Positions 17,858 through 28,150 are shown, counted from the first letter of the stretch. The stretch is DNA of 33,108 nucleotides from Lentisphaerota bacterium (GCA_012519765.1 JAAYPP010000094.1:1-33108); one strand, 5' to 3'. Notes: generated from the sequence alone by a model not told the origin. Program-made: numbers and translations.

Positions 17858-19375
17858 TTAATTGTAGATTTCGCGATACTTATTTTTGAGATAATCCAAG
17901 TATGGTTTCGGGTCAATGGGGCTGCCGGTAATTTTCTGCACTAATTCCGACGGATAAAACTTGCTTCCGTGCCGGTAGAGCTTCTCATGCAACCAATTTC
18001 TGAGTGCGACGGTATTGCCGTTGCGAAGCTGTTGCGACAGATCGGGCAGATCCCTAGATGCGGTTTGCCAGATCTGCGCCGAAATCAGGTTGCCCAACGC
18101 ATAAGTCGGGAAATATCCGATAGCTCCAGTAGCCCAGTGAACATCTTGTAGTACGCCGTCAACATCATTATTTGGAGTGATACCGAGATAATTCTGCATT
18201 TTACTCCGCCATGCATCGGGTAGATCTGATACTGCGATGCGTTTTTCCAGCACTTCGATTTCAAGTTCCAATCGCAACATAATATGCAGGTTGTAGGTCA
18301 TTTCATCTGATTCAGTACGAATCAGCGAGGGGCACACAAGATTAATTGCGCGGTAGAAATTTTCCAGCGATACCGTATTGAATGTTTCCGGAAATGCAGT
18401 TTGAATTCGGGGATAAAACGTAGTCAAAAAATCTCGTGAACGTCCAACGATATTTTCCCAGAGGCGTGACTGTGATTCGTGAATGGCCAATGAAGCACCG
18501 GTACCCAGCGGACTGCGATTCAGTTCCGGAGCGATGCCTTGTTCGTAGATCGCGTGTCCGCATTCATGGATGGTTGAATAAAGTGCCGAAATCAGGTTGT
18601 TCTCATGAATATGCGTGGTTATCCGGACATCATTGAGGTTGATAGTGGTAGTGAATGGATGAGTTGACTTGTCAAGGCGACCGCGTTTCCAGTCAAAACC
18701 GATTAACGATGCCGATTCTTTGGTCAGCAGCCACTGTTTGTCTGCAGCAAAATTGCCAGCTAAAATTTGGGAATCCGGCGGAGTTTTTGCCATGATTTCC
18801 TGGAGTAAAGCAGTCTGCTCTTCACGCAGAATTGCAAAAATACGCAAAACTTCAGCGGTTTTCAGTCCAGGTTCGAAATCTTCAAGCAACGGATCGTAAA
18901 TATGATCGTGCGGGGCAAAAAACTCGCTGTACTGACGGCGCAAATTGAAGATGCGTTCAAGTGCCGGACGGAACATGGCAAAATCGTCGGCGGCACGTGC
19001 TTTTTCCCAAATATTGAAAGCGGTACCGGTTTCCCGGGAAAATTCTTCAACATATTCATCAGGAATGCGCAGAGCGCGCAAATAGTTTCGCTGCAACACC
19101 CTGAGCAGGCAGAAGTCATCAGATTCAGGCGGCATTTGATGTCGTAGTGAGGTCATCTCTTCGAGGAGCTCGCCATATTCAGTTGAAGTTTCAATTTGAT
19201 GCGCTAGCAGGTTCAATCTGGCAATCTGCATGGCACGATCTTGACCTGCGGCTGGTGGCATATTAACCTGCTGATCCCATTCCAGCAATGCCGCAGCGGT
19301 ATTTAAATCATAAATTTCACCGCAAATTGCTTTCAGTCTGTTCAGTTTGGGATTAGCTTCGCTCTGATCTGTCAT
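17858..19375 (-). CDS. M32 family carboxypeptidase (carboxypeptidase Taq)
   Basis: Zinc motif STIHECGHAIYEQG (HExGH), IHESQSRLWENIVGRS and NLVCPSLIRTESDEMTYNLHIMLR are typical of M32. Confidence 0.95.
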   Translation of the reverse strand: MTDQSEANPKLNRLKAICGEIYDLNTAAALLEWDQQVNMPPAAGQDRAMQIARLNLLAHQIETSTEYGELLEEMTSLRHQMPPESDDFCLLRVLQRNYLRALRIPDEYVEEFSRETGTAFNIWEKARAADDFAMFRPALERIFNLRRQYSEFFAPHDHIYDPLLEDFEPGLKTAEVLRIFAILREEQTALLQEIMAKTPPDSQILAGNFAADKQWLLTKESASLIGFDWKRGRLDKSTHPFTTTINLNDVRITTHIHENNLISALYSTIHECGHAIYEQGIAPELNRSPLGTGASLAIHESQSRLWENIVGRSRDFLTTFYPRIQTAFPETFNTVSLENFYRAINLVCPSLIRTESDEMTYNLHIMLRLELEIEVLEKRIAVSDLPDAWRSKMQNYLGITPNNDVDGVLQDVHWATGAIGYFPTYALGNLISAQIWQTASRDLPDLSQQLRNGNTVALRNWLHEKLYRHGSKFYPSELVQKITGSPIDPKPYLDYLKNKYREIYN

Positions 19376-19410
19376 TGGATAACCTCGTATATAAAATTTT
19401 TTTTGAAAAA

Positions 19411-20151
19411 TCAGCCACGGAAAATCCGTTGCGGATTGACCTTGGGCATTCCGGGACGTTTGAATTTATTTAAAACCGCTTTAACATCATAACTGACCCT
19501 TACATTTTTGATAACGCAGCTTTCCGTGTCATAGATAGCTGCCGCGGCGCGCCAGTCCATGTCCCGGGGCTGACCTGTCGAACCGACGCTGACCAAAAAT
19601 TTAGCGGGGATTTTATGCGGTAATTTCCGGTTTTTTAGGACTTGCATAGTAATATTTCCTGAGCGCGCCGAGAACAGTAACGGAATGTGAACATGTCCGC
19701 AGAAGGCCACGCGGCGATCCTGCAAATAAAAATGAAACTGCGCAGAATTGCTGTCAATGATATAAGGCCAGTATTCGCCACTGAGGCATTCCATGGACGC
19801 ATGAACCATCTGGACATTGGCGACTTTCAGTTGAAGTGGGAGTTTATGAAGCCAATCAAGATGTGCCTTGTCCAGAACTTTTTGTGTCCATAAAATCATA
19901 GTTCTGGCGGTTTCCTGAAGGTTCCACTCTAATTTTTTCTCTACGTCGGAAGCATACGCGTCGTGGTTGCCTTTGATAGACGGTATTTCATGTTCAATCA
20001 GAAAATCTATGCACGGTGCTGGATCTGGACCGTATCCGACAATATCGCCAAGGCAGTAAATTTGATCAACGCCTGCCTGACGGAGTTTGCGGTAAACCGC
20101 TTCTAACGCTTCAATATTGGCATGTATATCGCTGATGATTCCAATTCGCAT
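19411..20151 (-). CDS. Calcineurin-like metallophosphoesterase
   Basis: GIISDIHANIEAL, CLGDIVGYGPDP, IKGNHDAY and CGHVHIP motifs. Confidence 0.93.
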   Translation of the reverse strand: MRIGIISDIHANIEALEAVYRKLRQAGVDQIYCLGDIVGYGPDPAPCIDFLIEHEIPSIKGNHDAYASDVEKKLEWNLQETARTMILWTQKVLDKAHLDWLHKLPLQLKVANVQMVHASMECLSGEYWPYIIDSNSAQFHFYLQDRRVAFCGHVHIPLLFSARSGNITMQVLKNRKLPHKIPAKFLVSVGSTGQPRDMDWRAAAAIYDTESCVIKNVRVSYDVKAVLNKFKRPGMPKVNPQRIFRG

Positions 20152-20175
20152 AAAATACCTTTTTCAGAGGTGCTG

Positions 20176-20835
20176 TTACAAAAATAGTTTGCGCAATTTC
20201 ACCGTGCGCTCAAAGACATCATCTGCCTGAGTTATTTCGGTTACCATTGCGATATGATTGGCACCGGCCGCACGAAGTTCCTGAATGTGCTTACTTTTGA
20301 TACCGCCCATGACGCTGAACGGAATCGGCAATGCCGGCGCAATTTGTCTGATCATTTCAGTGCCGACTGCACCGCAATTGACCTGTTTGGTTCCGGTCGG
20401 ATAAATCGGACCGATATTGATATAGCCGGCTCCGTCGCGAACAGCTTCTACTGCTTCTTCCGGGTTGTGTGTGGAAACGCCGAACAGCAGTTCCGGAGCG
20501 ATCTTTTGGGCGGCATTCAACGGTAAATCATCTTGTCCCAGGTGAACACCATCGGCGTTGAGTGCCAATGCCAGATCGGTGTGATCATTGACTATCAGCA
20601 GCATGTGGTATTCAAAAGTGATTTTTCGGTATTCTACTCCCAGTTCATACAAATCTTTTTTGGTAAGATTTTTTTCTCTGAGCTGAACCAACTTGGCCCC
20701 TGCTGCGGCAACCGCGCGCAAAATCATGAGCGGATCCCGACCGTTGCAGAATTCTGATGAAATAACCGGATATATATCGCTTGTTTCAAATGCGGCAATA
20801 CGTTCATTTATGTTTGTAAAAGGTGATTTTAACAT
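20176..20835 (-). CDS. thiE: Thiamine-phosphate synthase
   Basis: KLVQLREKNLTKKDLY, IVNDHTDLALALNADGVHLGQDDLP, GVSTHNPEEA, YINIGPIYPTGTK and VMGGI motifs. Confidence 0.94.
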   Translation of the reverse strand: MLKSPFTNINERIAAFETSDIYPVISSEFCNGRDPLMILRAVAAAGAKLVQLREKNLTKKDLYELGVEYRKITFEYHMLLIVNDHTDLALALNADGVHLGQDDLPLNAAQKIAPELLFGVSTHNPEEAVEAVRDGAGYINIGPIYPTGTKQVNCGAVGTEMIRQIAPALPIPFSVMGGIKSKHIQELRAAGANHIAMVTEITQADDVFERTVKLRKLFL

Positions 20836-21197
20836 GATTTCCTTGCTTTGAATTGAGGGCAGTCATCCATCGGCATTATTGTGCGCTTGTGCAGTCCACA
20901 ACGGGTTACAAACGGATGATCGATAAAATGTGTGCAGTCTTTGCAGAAATATTTTTCTTCCGGAGTCGCGTCCAAAACAACTTGGTCAGCAGCTTTTAAG
21001 TCCAGCAGATCTTCCAATGATTTCAGCGAAGCTTCGGGTTTTTCACTGGTCCGATTTGACGGTTCCCCGAGTTTTGCGTTGCATAACGCGCAGGAAAAAA
21101 TAATGCCGCGCTTGACCCAACCGTCCATTTCATGCTTTTCTTTGATGATGGTCGGTTCCCCGCATACCGGGCAATTTATTCGTTCACCCGCTTTCAT
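20829..21197 (-). CDS. Small zinc-ribbon-like protein of unknown function
   Basis: CPVCG...CALC and CKDC...C..H...C clusters suggest two or more zinc sites; overlaps the thiE start by 7 nt. Confidence 0.6.
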   Translation of the reverse strand: MKAGERINCPVCGEPTIIKEKHEMDGWVKRGIIFSCALCNAKLGEPSNRTSEKPEASLKSLEDLLDLKAADQVVLDATPEEKYFCKDCTHFIDHPFVTRCGLHKRTIMPMDDCPQFKARKSC

Positions 21198-21219
21198 TAT
21201 TTTAGTCCCCGGCTGTCAT

Positions 21220-21258
21220 CTAAAATTCGCGCGCGCATTATGCGCGCGCGAATTTTAG
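21220..21258. repeat. Intergenic CG-alternating palindrome, copy 3 (perfect)
   Basis: CTAAAATTCGCGCGCGCATTATGCGCGCGCGAATTTTAG; the core is the reverse complement of copy 2. Confidence 0.95.
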
Positions 21259-21275
21259 AGTTATTAAAAATGATG

Positions 21276-22634
21276 TTATTGATTAGTGTTTTTATCATTC
21301 TGGTTGAGTTCCTTATCAAAAATGCGCAAATACTCGACATCTTTTCGGTTGTACTCGACACGTACGCCAGGTTCCGGGCTGAACAGCACATTATTTTCAT
21401 CCTGTGAATAGAGCAACCCGATCATGGGGCGGGCGCCTTCGAGTTTCAGTTCCGCATTGGCGACCCACATATTAATCGGTTTCAGGCGCAGTATTTCGCC
21501 TTTAATGAGTTCGACTTTGCGTTCAACTTGCGGCGGCTGTGCCAGGCGGTGAGCGAACATCAGCGTGTAGGTGCCGGCATTAAGTCCGCGCAGTGATATC
21601 AGCTTTGAAAGCGGACCGGTTTCAGCTTTTTCGGAAACACCGATTTTTTGACCGTTCATATAGATTTCCACTCCCGGCGGATTTACTATCATATCAATGC
21701 CGCTGGTATTTTGCGACAATTCGAAGTCAACAACAATCTTCTGCCCGGGTATGATTTCAACCTTGCGGTTTTGAACGTCGAAATTTGGCATGGACACGGA
21801 AATATCATAACTTCCGGGCTGTAGTTTCGCAATTATCAGCGGGGTTGAACCGTGCGACTTGCCGTTAATGGATACTTGTGCTTTGGGCGGATTGGAGTTG
21901 ATTTCTATAGAACCTGGCAAAATCGGCAGGGTTAACTTTTCTTTTAGTTCTGAACTTTTGGGAACGATGACTGTTTTGCTGATATCGGCATACCCGGATT
22001 TGGTGAGTTTAAGCTCATATTTGCCTTCTTCCATATCTGCCTGAAAAGGAGTGTTACCGACCAGTTTGTCGTTTAAATATACGGTTGCGGAATTTGGAAC
22101 AGATTCCACGATCAGTTTCCCGATATTGCTGATCAGGTTTACTGCCACTTGCCGTGGGCGTCCGTCAATAATTTTCCAGTTAACAGGACGGGATTCGAAA
22201 CCGTCTTTTTCAATTATCGCTTCGTAGTTGCCGATCTTCAAATTTTGAATAATCAGCGGTGTTAATCCTTTGAGTTCTTTATTCACAATTATTTTTGCGC
22301 CTGCAGGATTACTGGTGATCAAAACACTGGCAGTAACCGGAAACAATTTGACATGTTTTTCGGTTGTGGTAGCTTTCGCCAAATGCAGGTTCAGCCATTC
22401 GGTACGGTGTTCTGATAGCTCAAGCCGTAACAGGTAATGACCTGGTTTTGGGTTGAAACTGAAAGGGGTTTTGCCAATTTCGGCACGTCCGCGATAAATT
22501 GTCGCTCCGGACGGTTCCGAAGTAATTTTCAAAATAGTTTTCGGCGGTTCTACTTTTTGGCCGAAAAAACCCGGAATGGTCAAGGCAACCACCAAGCCAG
22601 TAAGTATTATGATGGATTTATCAACTATCTTCAT
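21276..22634 (-). CDS. PEGA-domain protein (about five PEGA repeats) with N-terminal membrane anchor
   Basis: Repeated SEPSGATIYRGRAEIGKTPF / SNPAGAKIIVNKELKGLTPL / SVPNSATVYLNDKLVGNTPF / SNPPKAQVSINGKSHGSTPL / VNPPGVEIYMNGQKIG. Confidence 0.9.
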   Translation of the reverse strand: MKIVDKSIIILTGLVVALTIPGFFGQKVEPPKTILKITSEPSGATIYRGRAEIGKTPFSFNPKPGHYLLRLELSEHRTEWLNLHLAKATTTEKHVKLFPVTASVLITSNPAGAKIIVNKELKGLTPLIIQNLKIGNYEAIIEKDGFESRPVNWKIIDGRPRQVAVNLISNIGKLIVESVPNSATVYLNDKLVGNTPFQADMEEGKYELKLTKSGYADISKTVIVPKSSELKEKLTLPILPGSIEINSNPPKAQVSINGKSHGSTPLIIAKLQPGSYDISVSMPNFDVQNRKVEIIPGQKIVVDFELSQNTSGIDMIVNPPGVEIYMNGQKIGVSEKAETGPLSKLISLRGLNAGTYTLMFAHRLAQPPQVERKVELIKGEILRLKPINMWVANAELKLEGARPMIGLLYSQDENNVLFSPEPGVRVEYNRKDVEYLRIFDKELNQNDKNTNQ

Positions 22635-24136
22635 TACCTTCTCCTTTTGCGGATTTCGCGATCAAATTCAAGGCGTTTTTTAATGCATTCGTTGTGTGCC
22701 TTGGATCCTTCTGGAACCAGCAGCATGTAAGATTCCAGCGCTTTTTTTGCCTCACTGTAATCATTGAGATTAGCCAGGCGAACGATTTCAAAATTCAAAT
22801 CATCAAGCAGTTTTTTGCGTAATGTTTCCGCCTCATGTTCGCGTTTTCTCGCCAGATCCCAGATTTTGGGTTTGGGTTGAAACTGATCAAGATACTCTAC
22901 CGCTAGCCGGTAACGCTGGATAGCCTTAAGGATATTTTCCGGATTAGCTTCCCGGTTATAGTACAATTCTTCAGCTTTATTATAATATTCAGTGGCCTGA
23001 CGGATAATTTCGTCAGGCGACATGGAGATGGTCTGTAGTCCGTACAGGGCGGCGAATTCATTAACCAGTACTTCAATGGTTTCAAATGAATTTGGAGCGT
23101 AAGTGTTTCTTACGGTTACCCGATTCAGCTTCTGATTTCCGGCTACCAGCAGCGTGCGTTCCGAACTGGCTCCGCCGGTTGAGCTGTCGCTGTAAAGCGC
23201 TTCAAGATTAAAGAAACCGGTTTTTTCGATTTCTTTGCGCAAGTTATCCAGGGAATGCTTTGGTATTTCGGTGATTTCTTTGGTAAAATGGCGTTGTGAC
23301 TTCATATCATCAATACAGAAATAAGCTTTTTCATCGTCAAGGTTCAGTACAAAGCGGAAAATATTATTGCGATCAATCAGTTCTTTGGTGTATTCCAACA
23401 CAAATGGTACTTTTCTCGTAGTTATCGCAGTGTCATTGGCGCTCCGGATCTTTTCATTGTCTTCAGTGATTTTTATAAATATTACTGCAAAAATTATTAC
23501 CAATGCCACCAGTATGGTATAAAACAGCAGATTGGAAAAAAGGCTTTTTTTCGAGTTAGCCGGGGTTGATACGGCAGATTGGGGTTGCGGATTTTTTTTC
23601 TGAAAAAAATTAATGTTTTTATTTTCAAAAATTGATAGATCCGGTTTGTTTTCGGGATGTGGAACTTCCGGAGTCTTGATAATTTTGGGATGACTATTTG
23701 AATCTACGTCACCGATGGAGATCAGCGGCGAAATATTTATTTCATCTGTATCCGTAGGAGTGGTGGTGTGGAAAATTACTTTCGGTACTTCATCGCCGGC
23801 CTGTTGTTTTTGGAAAATAATTTTTGCAACATTTTCAGCCAGATCATTTTTTTCGCCGAAGCGGATATTCTGGTCGCCAAGCGAAATAACGTCGCCTTCT
23901 TCAAGTTGGTGAGGACGGTCTATTCGCTCGCCGTTGACCTTGGAACCGTTGGTGCTGCCTAAATCTGAAATCAACCAAGTCCCTTTGGCTGTGCATTGGA
24001 GTAACGCATGATAGCGAGATAAACTGGAGGTTTCAAGTACAATATCATTATCCAGTTCGCGTCCGATTTTAAACGATTCTTTGTCCAGTTCAAGACTTTG
24101 GCCAGCATCGCTGCCATTTAAAAAATGTATTTTCAT
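22634..24136 (-). CDS. FHA-domain membrane protein with TPR-like C-terminus
   Basis: FHA motif IGRELDNDIVLETSSLSRYHALL...DLGSTNGSKVNGERI; TM helix LLFYTILVALVIIFAVIFI; helical C-terminus. Overlaps the next gene (TAATG). Confidence 0.88.
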   Translation of the reverse strand: MKIHFLNGSDAGQSLELDKESFKIGRELDNDIVLETSSLSRYHALLQCTAKGTWLISDLGSTNGSKVNGERIDRPHQLEEGDVISLGDQNIRFGEKNDLAENVAKIIFQKQQAGDEVPKVIFHTTTPTDTDEINISPLISIGDVDSNSHPKIIKTPEVPHPENKPDLSIFENKNINFFQKKNPQPQSAVSTPANSKKSLFSNLLFYTILVALVIIFAVIFIKITEDNEKIRSANDTAITTRKVPFVLEYTKELIDRNNIFRFVLNLDDEKAYFCIDDMKSQRHFTKEITEIPKHSLDNLRKEIEKTGFFNLEALYSDSSTGGASSERTLLVAGNQKLNRVTVRNTYAPNSFETIEVLVNEFAALYGLQTISMSPDEIIRQATEYYNKAEELYYNREANPENILKAIQRYRLAVEYLDQFQPKPKIWDLARKREHEAETLRKKLLDDLNFEIVRLANLNDYSEAKKALESYMLLVPEGSKAHNECIKKRLEFDREIRKRRR

Positions 24137-24561
24137 TCATTGCCCCTTTGCATTGACACCGGTCTGACAATGCCGAGATTTTCGCTTGTTTCAATCTTCT
24201 TTACAATATCAGATGTTAATTCGCTGTTCAAATCAATTTTATCTCCGAGTTCCGTGCCGGTTTTTTTCAGTGTTCCAGCTTGTAATTCAATCGTGGCAAT
24301 GGCTTTTTTGCAATATAGCCATGGCGTCCATGGTGAAACCTCAGTGTACAACGCGCAAATAATGTTTTCATTATTGACAAAGACGACATCAAGTGGTATG
24401 GACATAAACATCATATGAATCATGTTACAGCGGCTAAATACCATTGCATCCAGAGAATCAGTGAAATTCCTGCCAATCATGCCGCGCATCCGGTCGCTCC
24501 ACTGTATCGCATAGTATGGGTTACGACTTAAAAAACACATTTTGCTTAAATTAATAATCAT
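24133..24561 (-). CDS. DUF192-family protein
   Basis: WSDRMRGMIGR, DAMVFSRCNMIHMMFMSIPLDVVFVNNENII and ATIELQAGT match the DUF192 pattern. Confidence 0.85.
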   Translation of the reverse strand: MIINLSKMCFLSRNPYYAIQWSDRMRGMIGRNFTDSLDAMVFSRCNMIHMMFMSIPLDVVFVNNENIICALYTEVSPWTPWLYCKKAIATIELQAGTLKKTGTELGDKIDLNSELTSDIVKKIETSENLGIVRPVSMQRGNE

Positions 24562-24570
24562 AATTGAAAC

Positions 24571-25446
24571 TCAAAACATAGCCAAAGCTTGAAGAATTAT
24601 CGGTGCCATCAGTATTAACAGTACTGCCGGGAATATAAATAACGCCATTGGGAACAACATTTTTACCGGCGCTTCGGCCGCCAGTTTTTCTGCTCTGGTA
24701 AATCTTTTATTGCGAAGCAATTCGCTTTGGATACGAAGCAGATTTCCAATGCTTACCCCAAGTTCGTCTGCTTGGATAATGGCATTCATCACCGTGGTCA
24801 GATCCGGCTGCCTGACCCGGTTAACCAAATCGCGAAGTGCGGTGACTCTTTTTTTGCCGAGCTGAATTTCTTTAAAAGTGCGACTGAGTTCTTCGCCCAG
24901 AGCGTCAGATTTTCGGCGCGCCAGCACATCACGCAGAGAATTCAAAAAATCTTTGCCGGCTTCTACGGAAAGCGAAAGCAAGTCCAGAATGTTTGGCAAC
25001 GCTTTCATTATTTCACGATGACGACGATTAATCGACGATTTCAGCCATGCACCCGGATAAATGTAACAGCACAGCCAAATCAGCATTCCCGCGATCACAT
25101 GTCCGGCAAACATCATTATCAGCATCAAGATCAAACCTAAAATAAAAAGCAGAATTCTTACCGCGATAAAGTCTTCAGCATTAATCTGCTGACTAAATCC
25201 GGCCATTGACAGACTGGTGTCCATTTGTTTTCGCATTGTTTCAAAAACATCGTGTTTAGCCAGGCGGCGGGCGTTGGGCGCCAACGGCATGAATAATTTA
25301 ATCAGCAAAGGTAAATTATTAGTAGTTTCTTCTTCAATCGTATTGTCCACTTCCATTTTTTGAAAAACAGAAAAGATCAGCATGAAGAAAGCGCAAATTG
25401 CCATGCCGGTAAATATTGAGGAAGTTATCAACCATAATTCATTCAT
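24571..25446 (-). CDS. tadC: Tad secretion/type II secretion F-domain protein, TadC-like
   Basis: ALPNILDLLSLSVEAGKDFLNSLRDVLAR and QADELGVSIGNLLRIQSELLRNKRFTRAEKLAAEAPVKMLFPMALFIFPAVLLILMAPI are TadC-like. Start set at 25446 (SD GAGGTG). Confidence 0.9.
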   Translation of the reverse strand: MNELWLITSSIFTGMAICAFFMLIFSVFQKMEVDNTIEEETTNNLPLLIKLFMPLAPNARRLAKHDVFETMRKQMDTSLSMAGFSQQINAEDFIAVRILLFILGLILMLIMMFAGHVIAGMLIWLCCYIYPGAWLKSSINRRHREIMKALPNILDLLSLSVEAGKDFLNSLRDVLARRKSDALGEELSRTFKEIQLGKKRVTALRDLVNRVRQPDLTTVMNAIIQADELGVSIGNLLRIQSELLRNKRFTRAEKLAAEAPVKMLFPMALFIFPAVLLILMAPIILQALAMF

Positions 25447-25456
25447 AAAATACACC

Positions 25457-26350
25457 TCAAATATCAATATTGATGATTTTGCGGATAAACATAATACCGC
25501 AACCAACGAGAAATGCAGCTGTCAACATTATAAAAATTCCGATCCAGCTGCCGAAAAATATATCCATAGTAGTGGGGGCTACTTTAGACATGGCAAAGAT
25601 CAAAACCACAGGCATTATGGAAATTATACCGGTCTGAAGGCGTCCTTGGGCGGTCATGGCATTCAGTTTGCTGGTTATTCTGGCGCGTTCGCGAATCACT
25701 GACGCCAGCCTTTCGAAGATCATCGTCAGTTCGCCGCCGGTCTGCCGGGCTGTGATAATCGCGGTAGTTACCAGCTCAAAGTCATCGCTGCCAAGGCGCA
25801 TACACATATTGTCAAGCGCTTTTTCGAGAGGAACTCCTAATCTGATCTCTTGAACCAGCAGTCTGAATTCAAAAGAAATTGGAGGTTTGTTTTCATTGGC
25901 GACCGCTTCCATTGCCTGATTGATGCTGAATCCGGCTTTTAATGAACTACTCATGGCATTTAAGGAATCTTCAAGCTGTTCGTTGAACTTTTTCAGGCGT
26001 TGCCTTTTCAAGTGGCGGAGATAAAGACGCGGCAGCGGGAATGCTGCTACCGCCATGATAATTCCGAGAATACAACCTTTGCTCCAGGTGAAGTTATCAC
26101 TCATCGAGGCGAAAAGCAGAATCGCGATGAAAGCGGATAATCCGCTTAACGCCAGGGTCATGTCAAAAACTTTGTTGGACGGCAGGTTGAGCAACACATC
26201 GTCAAGTTCAACTTCAGCTTCTTTGAGAAAACGTTCATGATAACGCGCTGACGCATATGAGACAAAATCAATAATGACCAGCGCGGCAGCGGCGGCGCAT
26301 AATCCGGCGAAGATGCTGGCCAGATAAACATTGTTGATCAGTATATTCAT
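25457..26350 (-). CDS. tadB: Tad secretion/type II secretion F-domain protein, TadB-like
   Basis: EDSLNAMSSSLKAGFSINQAMEAVANE...EIRLGVPLEKALDNMCMRLGSDDFELVTTAIITARQTGGELTMIFERLASVIRERARI. Confidence 0.92.
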   Translation of the reverse strand: MNILINNVYLASIFAGLCAAAAALVIIDFVSYASARYHERFLKEAEVELDDVLLNLPSNKVFDMTLALSGLSAFIAILLFASMSDNFTWSKGCILGIIMAVAAFPLPRLYLRHLKRQRLKKFNEQLEDSLNAMSSSLKAGFSINQAMEAVANENKPPISFEFRLLVQEIRLGVPLEKALDNMCMRLGSDDFELVTTAIITARQTGGELTMIFERLASVIRERARITSKLNAMTAQGRLQTGIISIMPVVLIFAMSKVAPTTMDIFFGSWIGIFIMLTAAFLVGCGIMFIRKIINIDI

Positions 26351-26354
26351 ATTG

Positions 26355-28130
26355 CTACTTGCTCCTTGCGCTTTTGTCCGGGTCGAACATGGTAATATCC
26401 AGATTCAGCCTGGCACGTTCAATTTCCTCAAGGTATGACGGAATATTTCCGGTCGGCACGTGTTGTCCGATAATTCTGTTTTCAGAGTCCCAACCGGTTT
26501 GTTTGAAAACAAAAATATCCTGCATGGTTATGATTTCGCCTTCCATTTTGGTGATTTCACTGATATTGGTAATTTTGCGTGAACCGTCCCGCTGCCGGGT
26601 TGCCTGAACAACCAGACATATTGCGGAACAGATCTGTTCGCGAATGGCACGCAGCGGCAAATCGAAACCGGCCATAAGCACCAGTGTTTCCAGGCGTGCC
26701 AGGCAGTCGCGTGGCGTATTGGCATGGATGGTGGTCAGTGAGCCGTCGTGTCCGGTGTTCATGGCCTGAAGCATATCCAGTGCTTCGCCACCGCGGCACT
26801 CGCCGACAACTATCCGGTCAGGGCGCATGCGCAAGGAGTTTCGCACCAAATCGCGGATGGTGACTTCGCCTCGGCCTTCGATATTGGGAGGGCGCGACTC
26901 CAATCTTACGACATGGTCTTGATTGAGTTGTAATTCGGCGGCGTCTTCAATAGTGATGATTCGCTCGCGATTGGGCAGAAATGAACTCAAAACGTTCAGG
27001 AGAGTAGTTTTTCCAGAACCAGTACCTCCGGAAATTACGATGTTTTTGCGAACCAAAACTGAAACTTCAAGAAAATGTGCCATTGCAGGCGTCAGTGAGC
27101 CGAAATCGATCAGGTCGGAAACCTGGTACGGGTTTTTGGCGAATTTACGGATGGTAATTGACGGGCCGATCAGCGAAAGCGGCGGAATAATGGCATTAAC
27201 ACGCGATCCGTCCGGCAACCGTGCATCAACCATCGGAGAGCTTTCATCAATGCGTCTGCCCAGTGGGGAAACAATGCGTTCGATAGCCGCCATGACCTGG
27301 GCGTTATCGGCGAAAGCAGTATCAGTGCGAAAGAGGATTCCTTTTTTTTCGACAAATACCTGATTTGGTCCGTTAACCATGACTTCAGTGATGTCATCAC
27401 GATCAATCAGATAATCCAGTGGCCCGAGACCGATGGCTTCTTGAATCATTTCACGTTCCACCATTTCGCGCGACACTCCATCGGGGAGGGGGATGCTCAG
27501 TTCACTTAAAATTTCGTTGATGGTAGTTTTGGCCCGGTCAGCCAGGCTTTTTTCGCTAACCCCCAGCAAAACCATTTTTTTCAGATTCAGACGTTTCAGC
27601 AACTCAAAATGGGCGCGGCGTTTAATTTCCTGAATAACCGGACGGGCATGTTCAGGAACTCCTGAAATAACCAGTAGCGGAATGTGTGCGCGCGTTGGAT
27701 TTGAGTCACAGTTTATCGAGTGTGATGAAACCGGTGCGTTAACGGGAGTCTTTTCGGTTGTTGAATTCGATTCCGGTATCGAAGATAATTCCGGTTGCCG
27801 CGGCAGCGTGGACGGCAACGGCATTTCTTCCAGTACCGGTCCTTTGGCGAGGATGTTCATCGGGCCGATTTTGATGGTCATGCCCGGTTCAACCATGACC
27901 GCCGTTTCCGGAGTCATCAGTTCATCGTTGATGTAGGTACCGTTTTCACTACCAAGATCAATAACTTCAAGAGTGTTGTCACGGACAATAAATTGAGCAT
28001 GGCGTTTTGATATTTCCGGCATTGCCAGCTGAATATGGCATTGTTTGCTGGAACCGACAATATATGATCCTGCTGCTAGTTTTCCCAATGCGTCGCCCTG
28101 TCCGGGTTGCCTGATAATAATTTCAAACAT
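26355..28130 (-). CDS. tadA: TadA/CpaF secretion ATPase with N-terminal FHA domain
   Basis: [27 protein letters not shown]...[12 protein letters not shown]; ATPase [66 protein letters not shown]. Confidence 0.95.
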   Translation of the reverse strand: MFEIIIRQPGQGDALGKLAAGSYIVGSSKQCHIQLAMPEISKRHAQFIVRDNTLEVIDLGSENGTYINDELMTPETAVMVEPGMTIKIGPMNILAKGPVLEEMPLPSTLPRQPELSSIPESNSTTEKTPVNAPVSSHSINCDSNPTRAHIPLLVISGVPEHARPVIQEIKRRAHFELLKRLNLKKMVLLGVSEKSLADRAKTTINEILSELSIPLPDGVSREMVEREMIQEAIGLGPLDYLIDRDDITEVMVNGPNQVFVEKKGILFRTDTAFADNAQVMAAIERIVSPLGRRIDESSPMVDARLPDGSRVNAIIPPLSLIGPSITIRKFAKNPYQVSDLIDFGSLTPAMAHFLEVSVLVRKNIVISGGTGSGKTTLLNVLSSFLPNRERIITIEDAAELQLNQDHVVRLESRPPNIEGRGEVTIRDLVRNSLRMRPDRIVVGECRGGEALDMLQAMNTGHDGSLTTIHANTPRDCLARLETLVLMAGFDLPLRAIREQICSAICLVVQATRQRDGSRKITNISEITKMEGEIITMQDIFVFKQTGWDSENRIIGQHVPTGNIPSYLEEIERARLNLDITMFDPDKSARSK

Positions 28131-28150
28131 ATTAACTCCGCTGCGGCTGT

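Noticed and set aside
26923-27363. 146-aa plus-strand ORF inside tadA
   Set aside because: Antisense to the conserved ATPase core of tadA.
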